NCBI GenBank assembly: GCA_000695325.1
Contig: AVPN01000868.1
Span: 1-27,457 of the forward strand
Origin: Pleurobrachia bachei
Taxonomy: Eukaryota > Ctenophora > Tentaculata > Cydippida > Pleurobrachiidae
DNA: 27,457 bases
Direction: 5' to 3'
In this document: in pieces, positions 7,099 through 15,999 of the stretch
Position numbering within the stretch: position 1 is the first letter of the stretch
Layout: each line of letters begins with the position of its first letter
Program-made: the position numbers and the translations under genes
Notes under the pieces: generated by a model
Seen by the model: only the letters and a program-made list of their open reading frames with translations
What the model was told of the DNA's origin: nothing
Database searches by the model: none

Positions 7099-8368
7099 TT
7101 TCACATTTTGATGTTCCGATTGATTACAGGGCCTAGTGACGATATACCCCGATGATACTGCCGGGAATGAGGATTGGAAAGAAGGGGCAAGGGCCCCAGG
7201 CCCCGATCTCCCCTTTGTATCCCACACAATCTGCTGATAAAAGGGCAGGATATAAACCTCACGTCGCTTAAAAAATAGCTTAAGTCTGCCACTGACGATT
7301 GTAAAGCTGTTTGTAGTAAGTACGGCTTTTTTTAGCACAGTAAAGGGGTACACACGTTCTAAATCTAAAACTGTCGTGAGCTTAACATCCGAACCAGAAG
7401 AGCCGAGGAACCTAACTGTGACAACAACGATAGTAAAGATTTTATTAACATATGACACATTATGATTTGATAATTAGGAGTTTATAAATCTGACTTTATG
7501 TATAAATTGATAGCGAAGATGAAATGGCTTCTATGAACGACACTACTTTGGTCAATACCAGCCTAGGTCGAATGAATATCCAAACGATTCGTCTTGTTGC
7601 TCTATGTCAGTTTCGACCGTACAGTGCGTAAAACTGATGTCCGGCGCATAGAATGTTCGAATGTAAAAAATTAGTGGTGTGGAGTTTATAAACATAACAA
7701 TGGGGAAAAAGGCCAAACGGACGAAACCATGGGAGGGGAACAGACTGAGAAGCAGGATGACTCAGGAACCAATTAGAACTAACACAACCCCGTGAAATCC
7801 TCCACCCTCCCTAATATTTGTACTCACTAACAAACTAATCTTATATTTTCAAACTAACGTAACGTTCTTCACGCAGAATAAGAAAATGTGTCCAGGGATG
7901 CATTTCGATATCTCCATCGGTTGTCCGGATGGAGACGAAAAAGTTTGACATTGCGAGACAACATGGGATACCCACGGGGGAACTACCGGGGGTTTCGAAG
8001 CTTCAGAACCTTCCAAACACATTTGCTGCTGCGTCATCTCGCCAGGTTCTGCCTATACTACAGATCCCGCACACATAACAAGCGTCATCAGAGGCAGAAC
8101 GTTTGTTATTATTATTGACATTTTTATTGTGTGTACCACTATTTATACCCAAGGCCAATAGCGGCAGACCCTCAACCCCCGCCCCTCCGCTAGCAGCCGG
8201 CCAGGAGGGCAGATGTGAAGCTTCTGTACATGCTATGAGCGATTATTTTTCGAGAGACAGTACCGAGGGTAAATTATGTGCTGATGCTTCAAATGCATTC
8301 AATATATCAAACCGTAAAAACATTGAATGAACTTCTTATCACACCCATCTCAGACACTTCATGTTTCT
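7099..8368 (+). repeat. Tandem array unit 2 (1,270 bp)
   Basis: Second unit. Relative to unit 3 it has a deletion joining GAATATCC to ACGATTCG near 7585, which removes most of the small ORF seen intact at 8810. Its WNVG-type segment (7654 onward) carries a stop and substitutions. The last 900 bp match unit 1 almost exactly. Confidence 0.85.
8193..8330 (+). pseudogene. Reverse transcriptase fragment (RT motif A), copy 2
   Basis: Same sequence as 6923-7060, including the DASNAFN motif with its Asp codon at 8283. It stops at the same TGA. It was carried by the tandem duplication rather than inserted independently. Confidence 0.6.
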
Positions 8369-9203
8369 TTTCACATTTTGATGTTCCGATTGATTACAGG
8401 GCCTAGTGACGATATACCCCGATGATACTGCCGGGAATGAGGATTGGAAAGAAGGGGCAAGGGCCCCTGGCCTAGTGGCCCCGATCTCCCCTTTGTATCC
8501 CACACAATCTGCTGATAAAAGGGCAGGATATAAACCTCACGTCGCTTAAAAAATAGCTTAAGTCTGCCACTGACGATTGTAAAGCTGTTTGTAGTAAGTA
8601 CGGCTTTTTTTAGCACAGTAACGGGGTACACACGTTCTAAATCTAAAACTGTCGTGAGCTTAACATCCGAACCAGAAGAGCCGAGGAACCTAACTGTGAC
8701 AACAACGATAGTAAAGATTTTATTAACATATGACACATTATGATTTGATAATTAGGAGTTTATAAATCTGACTTTATGTATAAATTGATCTATCTATAGC
8801 GAAGATGAAATGGCTTCTATGAACGACACTACTTTGGTCAATACCAGCCTAGGTCGAATGAATATTAAAAAAGCGGAACGAGCTTTCCTAAAAATATGTG
8901 GGGCTAAGATGGGAGTTAAGGGACGTGCAATACGTTTCCAAAGCAAGCATAATATATTCACGGACAATTCCTTTCTGTCATTCAAGAACATATAATCGTC
9001 TTGTTGATCTAAATCAGTTTCGACCGTACAGTGTCTGATAAGCAGGATTACAAGTCCCTGGAACCAATTAGAACTAACACAACCCCGTGAAATCCTCCAA
9101 CCTCCCTAATATTAATTTTACTCACTAAAAAACTAACCTTATATTTTCAAAATAAAGTGACGTCTTTCTCTTTCTTCACACAGAATAAGAAAAGGTGTCC
9201 AGG
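8369..9203 (+). repeat. Tandem array unit 3 (partial, about 835 bp)
   Basis: Third unit. It runs to the block CAGAATAAGAAAAGGTGTCC, after which similarity to units 1 and 2 stops. It has lost the WNVG-type segment by deletion (8998-9040) and lacks the RT fragment. Confidence 0.8.
8810..8995 (+). CDS. Small ORF, 61 aa, conserved within the array
   Basis: ATG at 8810, possibly preceded by an exon start at an acceptor CTATAG at 8794-8799. The protein begins MASMNDTTLVNTSLGRMNIK, then has a KAERAFLKICGAKMG helix-like segment, a basic stretch, and ends SFLSFKNI. Unit 1 (6119 onward) is frameshifted internally, but its 3' end stays open through KNTIRLVALNQFRPYSA to TAA. Unit 2 has a deletion. The ancestral product was therefore about 18 residues longer. 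Unit 3 lost that tail through a base change at the KNTI position. The function is not recognised. Intactness by chance is possible. Confidence 0.4.
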   Translation: MASMNDTTLVNTSLGRMNIKKAERAFLKICGAKMGVKGRAIRFQSKHNIFTDNSFLSFKNI

Positions 9204-9512
9204 ACGGTCCGACTTGATGGAATTGAAATAAGGTAATGATAACGGGAGGAAGTAACCTCTACCCTATCATCATCAACTAATGATTTTCATCAACCAGCAC
9301 TCATTGACTCCCCCAACCCAATCCCATTGAGTACTTAGTGCTAGTAACAAATCGATAACAATAACAAACCCTATCCCCGCAGTGTGGCCAGTAGACAGAA
9401 CTACGTGGTATTCACCCTAAGTCCTCGGACACCTGTCACCCAAATCGAGGACACTAAAGCAGATCCTCCGGAACATCTGCTCTGAAACAACTTCTCAGAG
9501 GCTCCTAAAACA
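9204..9512. other. No recognisable feature
   Basis: Non-repetitive AT/CA-rich sequence between the tandem array and the next ORF. No exon, hairpin or repeat I can defend. Confidence 0.4.
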
Positions 9513-9857
9513 ATGTACCCACCAGCTTACTACAAAGGGAGGCTGAACCTATACGCTCTCTTCTCCAAAACCACACGAGTATCTGAGGAGGCCAAAAGGA
9601 AAGATCCTGAGATGTGGAACGTGGGGATATACAAAATCAAGGAAGTGGAATTCGTGGGATTCCCCACTGAGGCTGAAGCCTTGGTGGTAGAAGAACAGGA
9701 GAAAAACAATAAAAAAGAGTACGAACGAAGCGGCGGGCTAATTTTCCACCGAGATTTGGTGGTCCATGAGGACAAGGATTATATCGGATATGAGAACCCC
9801 CCCCCCTCCCCGAACGACCCCATCTCAAATAGCCAATGCAACTGCTATCAGCGATAA
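9513..9857 (+). CDS. WNVG-domain protein, intact copy (114 aa)
   Basis: ATG start: MYPPAYYKGRLNLYALFSKT, then a charged linker, then DPEMWNVGIYKIKEVEFVGF, TEAEALVVEEQEK and an acidic/basic tail. The upstream codons NNFSEAPK are also conserved in the second copy at 10187, so translation may begin earlier or this may be an internal exon. A run of ten C at 9797-9806 lies near the 3' end. An indel error there would change the last 20 residues. The same domain occurs at 6336, about 7654 and 10297. I do not recognise the family. Four copies in 4.5 kb suggest local gene amplification. Confidence 0.5.
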   Translation: MYPPAYYKGRLNLYALFSKTTRVSEEAKRKDPEMWNVGIYKIKEVEFVGFPTEAEALVVEEQEKNNKKEYERSGGLIFHRDLVVHEDKDYIGYENPPPSPNDPISNSQCNCYQR

Positions 9858-10153
9858 GGTATCCGCGGTGAGGACAGCTTATTTCGCTGATATGAGGATT
9901 AGAAAGAACAAAAGTGGTGTACCGGGCGCTCTAGAACCTCCCCGACTCTGCATGCTGCGTTAGGGTCGGGCGGGGGGCCTCGGTTGACCCAGATGGGAGG
10001 TATTTCACAACTGCGGGTTCAGGGGGAGTACGGAGAGAGAAGAAGAGAACCTTGGATGATGCATACGAAGACATTTTGGTTGAGACGAAGGAGATCAAGG
10101 GAGAGTTTATACTAAGTCTTCCTATATAGGAAAATAAGGGAAGGGATAGATAA

Positions 10154-10723
10154 GTTGGTAGGGTTAGCGGTACAGAGGGGTGCGGCAATAATTTTTCTGA
10201 AGCCCCGGGGACTATGTACCCGCCTGCCTACTATAAGGGAAGATTCAACCTTTATGACGACGAAGACGACCAGCGTGGTAGAAGAGACAAAAATCGATGA
10301 TGGATCCGGAGTCATGGAACGTTGGTACGTACAAAATAAGTGGGGTTGAGTTCATTAACATTCGCACCGAAACAGAAGCGATGATAATAAGCGAAGCTGT
10401 AGGAGCGAAATATTCTGAAAATAAAAAGACCGAAAGAGTTAAATCAATTTCGATTGGACAGCGTGTAAAACTGATGTCCTTCGACACCAAGAAGCCTAAT
10501 AAAGGGAAAAATTCCATTTATAACACAAGAGCGACTAGTGAAGTTTGGATGTACCGAGCACAGTCCTGAGTCTTCGTTTTGGAAGAAGAAAACGGATATT
10601 GGCGCAAAGTCTGTGGAGCAGCATTTCCTCCAAATAGCCAAAATATTGGGATACAAGGTTAATAAGAAGAGTGCCACAATCAACGTTGAAAGTGACGAGG
10701 ATCTTGAAACTGCTGGGAAATAA
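10154..10723 (+). pseudogene. WNVG-domain gene, frameshifted copy
   Basis: Homology to 9489-9720 passes through all three forward frames: NNFSEAPGTMYPPAYYKGR (frame of ATG 10214), then TTKTTSVVEETKI (frame of 10155), then DPESWNVGTYKISGVEFINI (frame of 10297). It continues with ERVKSISIGQRVKLMSFDTK, and after one more shift FWKKKTDIGAKSVEQHFLQI to a TAA at 10721. At least two frameshifts, probably three, make this a pseudogene unless tiny introns or sequence errors are involved. It shows that the ancestral protein extended past WNVG by about 120 residues. Confidence 0.55.
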
Positions 10724-11087
10724 TACGAGTAATAATAAATACCAAGGAATTAATTTTCTGGGGTCACACGCACCCAATTAGAGACGAATTGGCGGGCCAA
10801 GATAAGGCAGGAGTATAGATAGGACCAATTAAAGAGGTCCAGATGCCCTCTCAAAAAATGTATCATTGTATTTATTGTTCATTGATTACTTCATTCATTG
10901 ATCAGAGATGGATTGATAAACAATGCGCTAGATAAAGATGGTTATAATAGTTACTTAATGAAGATATGATTAGACCTGACACGTCACTTCAACCCCAAAC
11001 CTGCCGAGTAACGGAGCATTGAATCACATGGAGAGAAGTGAGATAGGACGTGTTCAAATTGGGGGGAGCTATTTGATGAGGGATGTG
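10724..11087. other. No recognisable feature
   Basis: AT-rich, non-coding in all frames at useful length. No repeat or RNA gene seen. Confidence 0.4.
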
Positions 11088-11213
11088 CAGAGATAGGAAA
11101 TGGGAAAGAGACAATGAGACGATGAGAGGGACAAAGGTATATCAGAGAAAGATGGATAAAGCGAGAAAAGTGAGAGATAAAGAAAGAGAGACAAAGAGAG
11201 AATGAGAGGGGCA
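11088..11213 (+). repeat. Purine-rich (GA) low-complexity tract
   Basis: About 125 bases made almost entirely of A and G on the plus strand (many AGAGA and GAAAG runs). Simple-sequence DNA; the reverse-strand ORF across it is a low-complexity artefact. Confidence 0.7.
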
Positions 11214-11456
11214 ACATTGTAAGCCCTTCTATGGAATAAAGACTCGTGTTATTCCACGTTTTAAGAAGTGCAACATGAAGAGCTGTGGCCATGTGTGGTT
11301 ACAGCAACTGCAGTTCAGGGCCTCATTGAACTGATAGATCTATCATTTATCCAATAATTTCGAGCTCCCATACACTAAATTCTGAAACTACGAAAACAAC
11401 GGTGATTACGTGGCAAATAAGGATTGTGTTAAAACAACGTCAATTTTCACTTTCAG

Positions 11457-11759
11457 GTCAGTTTCTTGGCTGGCATTGGCTACGTGATGGCCAACAGTGG
11501 ACTAGAGGAGGCCCTGGGAACGATATATTCTGAAGAAGTGGTGAAGAAAGTTATGAAGGGGAAACAATATGCTAGAGGTGTTAGGGCACATGGCCTTGTT
11601 TCAAGTGTGCTGAAGAAACTATTACTTGACAAGCTGCCACCAGATTTGGTAAAAAGGGCATCTGTACTTTTTGAGGATCTACGTGATCGCAACGGCGCCC
11701 CACTCGACCTTAGTGCAATTGCTTGTGATCCTATCATCTTGGAACTATACTTGGCATAA
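11457..11759 (+). CDS. Unknown exon with GLEE...ARGVRAH domain
   Basis: Acceptor CACTTTCAG at 11456, open to TAA at 11757. It reads VSFLAGIGYVMANSGLEEAL, GTIYSEEVVKKVMKGKQYAR, GVRAHGLVSSVLKKLLLDKL, then a predicted helical tail ending ILELYLA. The layout (SGLEE..., T-IY-----V--M--GK--AR--R-H-L---AL) resembles a domain I have seen in uncharacterised transposon-associated proteins of marine invertebrates. I cannot name it. There is no ATG near the start, so this is a terminal exon. A decayed relative lies at 15138-15355. Confidence 0.55.
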   Translation, partial: VSFLAGIGYVMANSGLEEALGTIYSEEVVKKVMKGKQYARGVRAHGLVSSVLKKLLLDKLPPDLVKRASVLFEDLRDRNGAPLDLSAIACDPIILELYLA

Positions 11760-11976
11760 TAATCGAGGCTAGGGAATCTCTTAAAGAATCGGGAACTTCA
11801 ATGCTCTTCCTCACATACATGCACATGGTAAGCGTACTAAAGGCAAACATTGTTGCAGAGAGACTCGGAGATTGGTCAATGTATGTTGAGTCACGATACG
11901 TATGATGCTTTCTTATATGGCTGGTAGAAACCGATGCCACTACACAACAACAAGATTGTGGAACTTCCACATCAAC

Positions 11977-12057
11977 CTTAGTGGGTTGTGGGTAATAACG
12001 TTTCTTAGTGGGTATACAATAAAGTTTTTACTTAGTGGGTATACGACAACGTTTAAA
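11977..12057 (+). repeat. 27-bp imperfect tandem repeat, three copies
   Basis: The core CTTAGTGGGT starts at 11977, 12004 and 12031, exactly 27 bp apart, each followed by a diverged ATACNA...AACGTTT tail. A minisatellite too short for another call. Confidence 0.75.
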
Positions 12058-12214
12058 GATGAGTTTGATGGTAGCGGGGGCACAACATTCACAACCAGGC
12101 CAGTTCGATAGAGCTTAGAGAAGTTTCCAACTTCTCTGTAAACAACAATCGTATCTTAAGGTGCTGCAGTTATATTTGAAGATGGTATTATTTAGATAAA
12201 TAGGAAAACAAAAA

Positions 12215-12427
12215 TTGGAGAAATTCGAACGAACATGGAGACATACCAATGTACAGAGGGGCCGCCAACAAAACCAGCAGGAGGAACGCCGGCAGCCGGC
12301 TCGGATTGACTTCGACCTGATGCCATCATCAGAAGAGGTCATCCGAGCCTGGGATCAGAGAGTGGAGTCCTTTGATCCGGAAAGAATATTCACCCTTCGG
12401 ATGTGCTGGAAGTATGGTTTTCATTGA
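12215..12427 (+). CDS. Possible exon, unknown
   Basis: A 70-codon open segment, no ATG at the start. It reads WRHTNVQRGRQQNQQEERR, then a possible folded part IDFDLMPSSEEVIRAWDQRV with ESFDPERIF, ending KYGFH. The upstream acceptor candidate is TATTTAG near 12190. Composition (Q/R-rich then acidic) is consistent with protein, but nothing is recognised. Confidence 0.35.
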   Translation: MEKFERTWRHTNVQRGRQQNQQEERRQPARIDFDLMPSSEEVIRAWDQRVESFDPERIFTLRMCWKYGFH

Positions 12428-12730
12428 AAACTTTTCAAGTTGCTGAATCAGAGAAACCGATATGTAAATTTATAAACACAGTTTTATTTGAGGTGTAAGC
12501 GCTCCGCCTAAACTGACACTCCGTCAATAGGAGCCAGCCGGGATCTTGTCTTTATATGCATTGTGTATATCGATTTTTATCCTTTTTCAAATCAAAAAAA
12601 TATTGAGTGCAAGAAGAGTCTGTCTAGCCCACATAAATAAGAATACACCGCCGCCATACCCAACACCGGGAAACCAGTACTTGGTAATCTCCTGTTGCAG
12701 ACATACAGAAGTGGGTTCAGAAAACTATAA
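12428..12730. other. No supported feature
   Basis: No motif-bearing reading frame; a 74-codon frame at 12546 is hydrophobic and low-information. Confidence 0.35.
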
Positions 12731-12946
12731 CCATGGAGAAATCTCTGTTATGTATATGGCTGCAATGTAACGATAAGTGGTTTCTCTTCGAACGGAGTTA
12801 AAAACAAGTTAGAGACTCTTACTTATAATGCGTCGAAACGCATACTTAGATGCTCCAAAGCTAATCTCTATAGGGCGAGAAGAAATTTTGCAGCGAAGAG
12901 GAGAGGGAATCTCATGAACAGAAATGATAAATATAAATTTTATTGA
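12731..12946 (+). CDS. Possible exon, Lys/Arg-rich tail
   Basis: Open for 71 codons between stops at 12728 and 12944. The C-terminal half is strongly basic (SKRILRCSKANLYRARRNFA followed by AKRRGNLMNR). It has no start codon near the beginning. The hairpin ATGCGT-CGAA-ACGCAT at 12828-12843 lies in it. It could be a nucleic-acid-binding exon or chance. Confidence 0.3.
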   Translation, partial: PWRNLCYVYGCNVTISGFSSNGVKNKLETLTYNASKRILRCSKANLYRARRNFAAKRRGNLMNRNDKYKFY

Positions 12947-12994
12947 TAAGTTATACCTATCCTATGTTACACGACGATCAAACACTCTTTTCAG

Positions 12995-13136
12995 AGCCTG
13001 AAAGGTTTTGTTACAAAGAAGGAGGACGATTATATGAAGTCGAATATCCCTCCAGATTCCAGAACAGCTCAACCGAGTAGTATGCATGCCAGAATACATC
13101 CCAGCCATGCCCGAATCCTTGTGGAAACACTACAAG
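12995..13136 (+). CDS. Splice-bounded exon (142 nt), unknown
   Basis: Acceptor CACTCTTTTCAG at 12994 and donor ACAAG/GTTGAG at 13137 bracket a frame that stays open throughout: SLKGFVTKKEDDYMKSNIPP, DSRTAQPSSMHARIHPSHAR, ILVETLQ. Read on past the donor it stops at once (GGT TGA), which supports the splice site. Family unknown. Confidence 0.5.
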
Positions 13137-13225
13137 GTTGAGAAAAAGAAGCAAAAAGGTACAAATTGTAATTTGTGGTATGTTTTAATTTATTCTGCCC
13201 GATTTAAAAACAGGCTTATTTAAAT

Positions 13226-13258
13226 TATAAAAAACAACAGCAGCTGTTGTTTTTTATA
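13226..13258. repeat. Perfect 15-bp hairpin with CAG loop
   Basis: TATAAAAAACAACAG and its exact reverse complement are separated by CAG (13241-13243). A CAGCTGCTG block follows at 13265. Cruciform-prone, function unknown. Confidence 0.75.
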
Positions 13259-13274
13259 TATATACAGCTGCTGT

Positions 13275-13517
13275 ACTTTCCTACCGGAAAACTGGAGGAC
13301 CCCAAAACTGGAGGTCTTCAGATGTGGAGTGAAGAAGACAGTTCCAGCGACGAAGAAGGGGGAACGGAGAGTCGGGTTCCGAGAAATTCTCGAGGCAACA
13401 AGAGGAATTGGAGCCTGGAGGCCTCATTACACGGTAGTACTTGATGCCCTGAGAAGTTGCAGCTTGGCCGGGAGAATTTTAACGATGTTCCAGAACCAAG
13501 GCATGCGATCTTCATAA
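13275..13517 (+). CDS. Overlapping exon frames, unknown acidic/basic exon
   Basis: Two frames are both plausible. One (open to 13444) reads GKLEDPKTGGLQMWSEEDSS and DEEGGTESR, acidic. The other (13329-13517) reads VKKTVPATKKGERRVGFREI, LEATRGIGAWRPHYTVVLDA, LRSCSLAGRILTMFQNQGMR, SS. The end of the second (MFQNQGMRSS-stop) matches MFRNPGTRST-stop near 14443, which favours the second frame or a splice between frames. The protein is not recognised. An 11-bp sequence (CCCCAAAACTG and relatives) is locally duplicated at 13288-13312. Confidence 0.4.
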   Translation, partial: TFLPENWRTPKLEVFRCGVKKTVPATKKGERRVGFREILEATRGIGAWRPHYTVVLDALRSCSLAGRILTMFQNQGMRSS

Positions 13518-13547
13518 TCCAATAAACACTCCCGTCTCTCTATTTAG

Positions 13548-13960
13548 AAGCTCTCCAGGAATTGGAAAGGGAGCATTCGGAAAGGAGGAAAAGAAAAGAG
13601 GCCTTAGTTGATACAATTGTATCTGGATGGCTCCACAAGGTGAAAGGACGGTCACCTGAAGACAAGGAACTGGAGAGGATAGACTGGTTTGACCGGGCCC
13701 ACCCTGTTCTCCGCGAACGCATGAGGAAGGCGATGGAATTACATTCAGAAATGATGTTACATTCAGAAAGGATGGAAGACAATATGGTTGATACTCATGT
13801 ATCTGCATGGCTCCACAAGAAGAGAGGACGGTCACCTGAAGAGAAGGAACTGGCTCAGATTGAGTGGAGCGACCGGGCCCACCCTATTCTCCGGGAAGTC
13901 ATGAAGAGAAACAGACATGTGTTTTTTATTGATGGAAAAGGGGATATTCAAATGCGATGA
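13548..13960 (+). CDS. Internally duplicated WLHK...RAHP protein exon
   Basis: Acceptor CTCTCTATTTAG at 13547; the frame is open to TGA at 13958 (about 137 codons, ending GDIQMR). It contains two repeats of about 41 residues. The first has VDTIVSGWLHKVKGRSPEDK, ELERIDWFDRAHPVLRERMR. The second has VDTHVSAWLHKKRGRSPEEK, ELAQIEWSDRAHPILREVMK. They are separated by a helical linker (MELHSEMMLHSERMED) that itself contains a tandem LHSE repeat. The conserved Trp, His, Arg and D-RAHP suggest a folded small domain. No family is recognised. The amino-acid repeats are more conserved than their linker, a sign of past selection. Confidence 0.6.
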
Positions 13961-14057
13961 ATTTCCACTCGCATATCGGAATATCATATTGTATCCTTGA
14001 TAGAGGTAGTATAGTGTGACATGTTAATAGATAAATTGCTAGATAAATAGAGATATA

Positions 14058-14213
14058 CAGTCGGACCCCGATTTAGGGACACCCTAGGGGAAAGGCTCTT
14101 GTCCACTAAATCGGAGTGTCCACTAAATCGGGGTCAAATAAGGTTAATTTCCTATATCGGGGAAAAAAAATCCTGTCCCTAAATCGGGGTGTCCCTAAAT
14201 CGGGGTCCGACTG
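14058..14213. mobile_element. pogo/Tc1-mariner-type MITE, 156 bp
   Basis: Perfect 27-bp terminal inverted repeats (14058-14084 and 14187-14213) begin CAGTCGGACCCCGATTTAGG. The flanks are TA on both sides (14056-14057, 14214-14215), the target of Tc1/mariner/pogo elements. The interior is built from repeated 16-mers like GTCCCTAAATCGGGGT. CAGT-CGGACC ends are typical of the pogo/Tigger branch (family knowledge). No coding capacity. Confidence 0.9.
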
Positions 14214-14215
14214 TA

Positions 14216-14811
14216 TATAGATAAGTAGAGATATATGTCGAAATGAAACGATGTTCCAGGACCCCTTGTTTCTTGCAGTTCTGATTAACCACCAAGCGAG
14301 AACTACTCTTGTTGGCTGTTGCTGAGTGGTCGAATCGCGTTGTGGAACTAGAGGAATAAATTAATGATTGGGAAGGAGGTATATAATGTAAGCATTCGCA
14401 CTAAATACTCAACAATAAACATCAGTCATCACAATGGTCTCATGATGTTCCGGAACCCAGGCACGAGATCTACTTAGCGAGTTTGAGAGAGCTAGTCACG
14501 ACTATACAAGAGGAAACGAACACCATGCAATCGTGTTGGTCGTTTCTTCACGATTCTGACATAATTCTGAAATGAATAAAATTCATTAATTTGCAGGAAA
14601 TGATAAGGAAATGTCCAGATGCTTCGTTTGCCAAGCGACCAGTGTTTGCGAAACTTTGTTTGGCATGCGGGCCGACTCGGAGCCGGCCGAGTAATGTTGC
14701 AAAAAACAGCAAGATATGTATTTCGATGATTTAGAACATCCACTATTTAATCATTTTAATATTGTCTTGCAGTGTTAGTTACAGTTTCTCAATTCATTTA
14801 CTTATGAAAAT
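14216..14811. other. Degenerate exon remnants, little supported
   Basis: MFQDPLFLAVLINHQARTTL is readable near 14247, and MFRNPGTRST then stop near 14443. Both echo the MFQNQGMRSS end at 13517, so this stretch probably holds decayed copies of the 13329 exon. Otherwise no feature. Confidence 0.3.
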
Positions 14812-14955
14812 ATGTTTTTTGTATTTGGACCGATAAAATGCAAGAAGAAGACCAAGGTGACGAATGAGATTGTGTCAACCATCGGAAATCCAAGGCAGTC
14901 CCTCAGGCTGAAAAAGGCATTCATTGACAAGTTCCTAAAAAGGAACGATGGATAG
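14812..14955 (+). CDS. Small ORF, 47 aa, unknown
   Basis: ATG to TAG. It reads MFFVFGPIKCKKKTKVTNEI, VSTIGNPRQSLRLKKAFIDK, FLKRNDG. A basic patch is followed by an amphipathic helix-like end. It lies just upstream of the decayed 11457-type exon and could be a preceding exon of that gene. Not recognised. Confidence 0.35.
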   Translation: MFFVFGPIKCKKKTKVTNEIVSTIGNPRQSLRLKKAFIDKFLKRNDG

Positions 14956-15072
14956 AGTCTGGAAAAAAGCTGACGACAACCCACTTTGCCAGGTGTATAA
15001 ATATGCAGATAGATAATTGATGAAGACGAGGTTGACGGAGCAGCTCCCAGAGGTTATCATATAAAGATACGA

Positions 15073-15112
15073 AATAACATTATTATTGTTCTAATAACAT
15101 TATTATTGTTCT
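15073..15112. repeat. 20-bp tandem duplication
   Basis: AATAACATTATTATTGTTCT twice in direct succession, exact. Confidence 0.9.
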
Positions 15113-15137
15113 AACGATTGTTAAAAATATTTTAAAG

Positions 15138-15355
15138 GGGAAACAGTAGGCCAGAGGAGTAAGGGCCCATGTCCCATGGACTAGTAGAAAGCGCTCTGAC
15201 CAAGATGCTGCCTGATGATTTGGTCAAATGGTCGGCCAACCTGTTCAGCTCCCTTCCGCATCGAGAAGGAACATACATGGAGAAGGAACATGCCTTAAAA
15301 AAATGTTCAAGAACTTAAGTGATGAACTGAGGATATAATTTCCATTGTTTCCTCT
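15138..15355 (+). pseudogene. Decayed paralogue of the 11457 exon
   Basis: Homology to the 11457 protein: GKQ-stop-ARGVRAH at 15138 in one frame (TAG where 11457 has Tyr), then after a frameshift SHGLVESALTKMLPDDLVKW, SANLFSSLP. The corresponding intact text is HGLVSSVLKKLLL...LPPDLVKRASVLFEDL. A further shift gives LKKMFKNLSDEL near the end. One nonsense codon and at least one frameshift show loss of function. Confidence 0.6.
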
Positions 15356-15736
15356 GTTGTAAATAAATACATAATTAAAATATTGATTGCTAAGTTTACT
15401 CTTATATTATACCAAAAATAATTGAAATTAGTAAAATAAGTACCCCCCCCCTCAAATACATGGTCCTTAACCTAATCGCAAATATAAGTAGAGAAAATAA
15501 TGCTTATTCTAGACCAACCTGACGTCCCAAAACACGGTGTCTAGGAAAGTCAGGCAGTGTGGCTCTTCAGATGCAAACCTATTATATATGAAAGATGGGA
15601 GGATTTGACCGTACCACGAATGATAATGCTAAGTGATACTTTTACTTCAAAATAGATCATATGTATACACATCACACATCATTCACCAATGACCAATGAA
15701 CAAGTGACAAGTACCAACACCCAACTGTTCCCTTAG
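15356..15736. other. Intergenic, one dispersed repeat
   Basis: Holds a 61-bp segment (15545-15606, with CTCTTCAGATG and GAAAGATGGGAGG) that recurs at 16416-16470 and 17532-17586, plus a run of nine C at 15443. Nothing else seen. Confidence 0.5.
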
Positions 15737-15999
15737 ATGTGACTTCACTAGACAGTGAAGTCTTCGACCGGGCCCAGGATCTCCTAAAGAATACACCTGC
15801 ACTGCAAGTCGACCAACTGACGGCGATTGTTGTAAATGCGGTTCAGCAGGCATTCGAGAAAGAGCGGGAGAAGACAGAGACTGGCTCTGGGGAAACTGAA
15901 CCCGAGCCGAAAAGGCGGAGGACAACATCTGCCGCCTTACCATTTCACAAATGTGACACACCGGCCGAAATCGCTGAGGAGGATAGCAATTTGAGATAA
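15737..15999 (+). CDS. Unknown gene, exon A
   Basis: Acceptor CCCTTAG at 15736. It reads VTSLDSEVFDRAQDLLKNTP, ALQVDQLTAIVVNAVQQAFE, KEREKTETGSGETEPEPKRR, RTTSAALPFHKCDTPAEIAE, EDSNLR, stop. A helical first part leads to a charged linker with a PKRRR nuclear-signal-like patch. From 15771 it is part of a 1,116-bp tandem duplication. No clear GT donor precedes the stop, so either the exon ends the protein or the donor is non-canonical. Unrecognised, and likely a DNA-binding or mobile-element-derived protein by composition. Confidence 0.5.

Noticed and set aside
7069-8736. Reverse-strand frames of 121-129 codons in array units 2 and 3
   Set aside because: They are shadows of diverged forward exon-like sequence, begin at chance starts, and are not conserved as frames in unit 1.
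10984-11292. Reverse-strand 102-codon frame
   Set aside because: It crosses the GA-rich low-complexity tract; the Ser/Phe/Leu-rich translation is an artefact.
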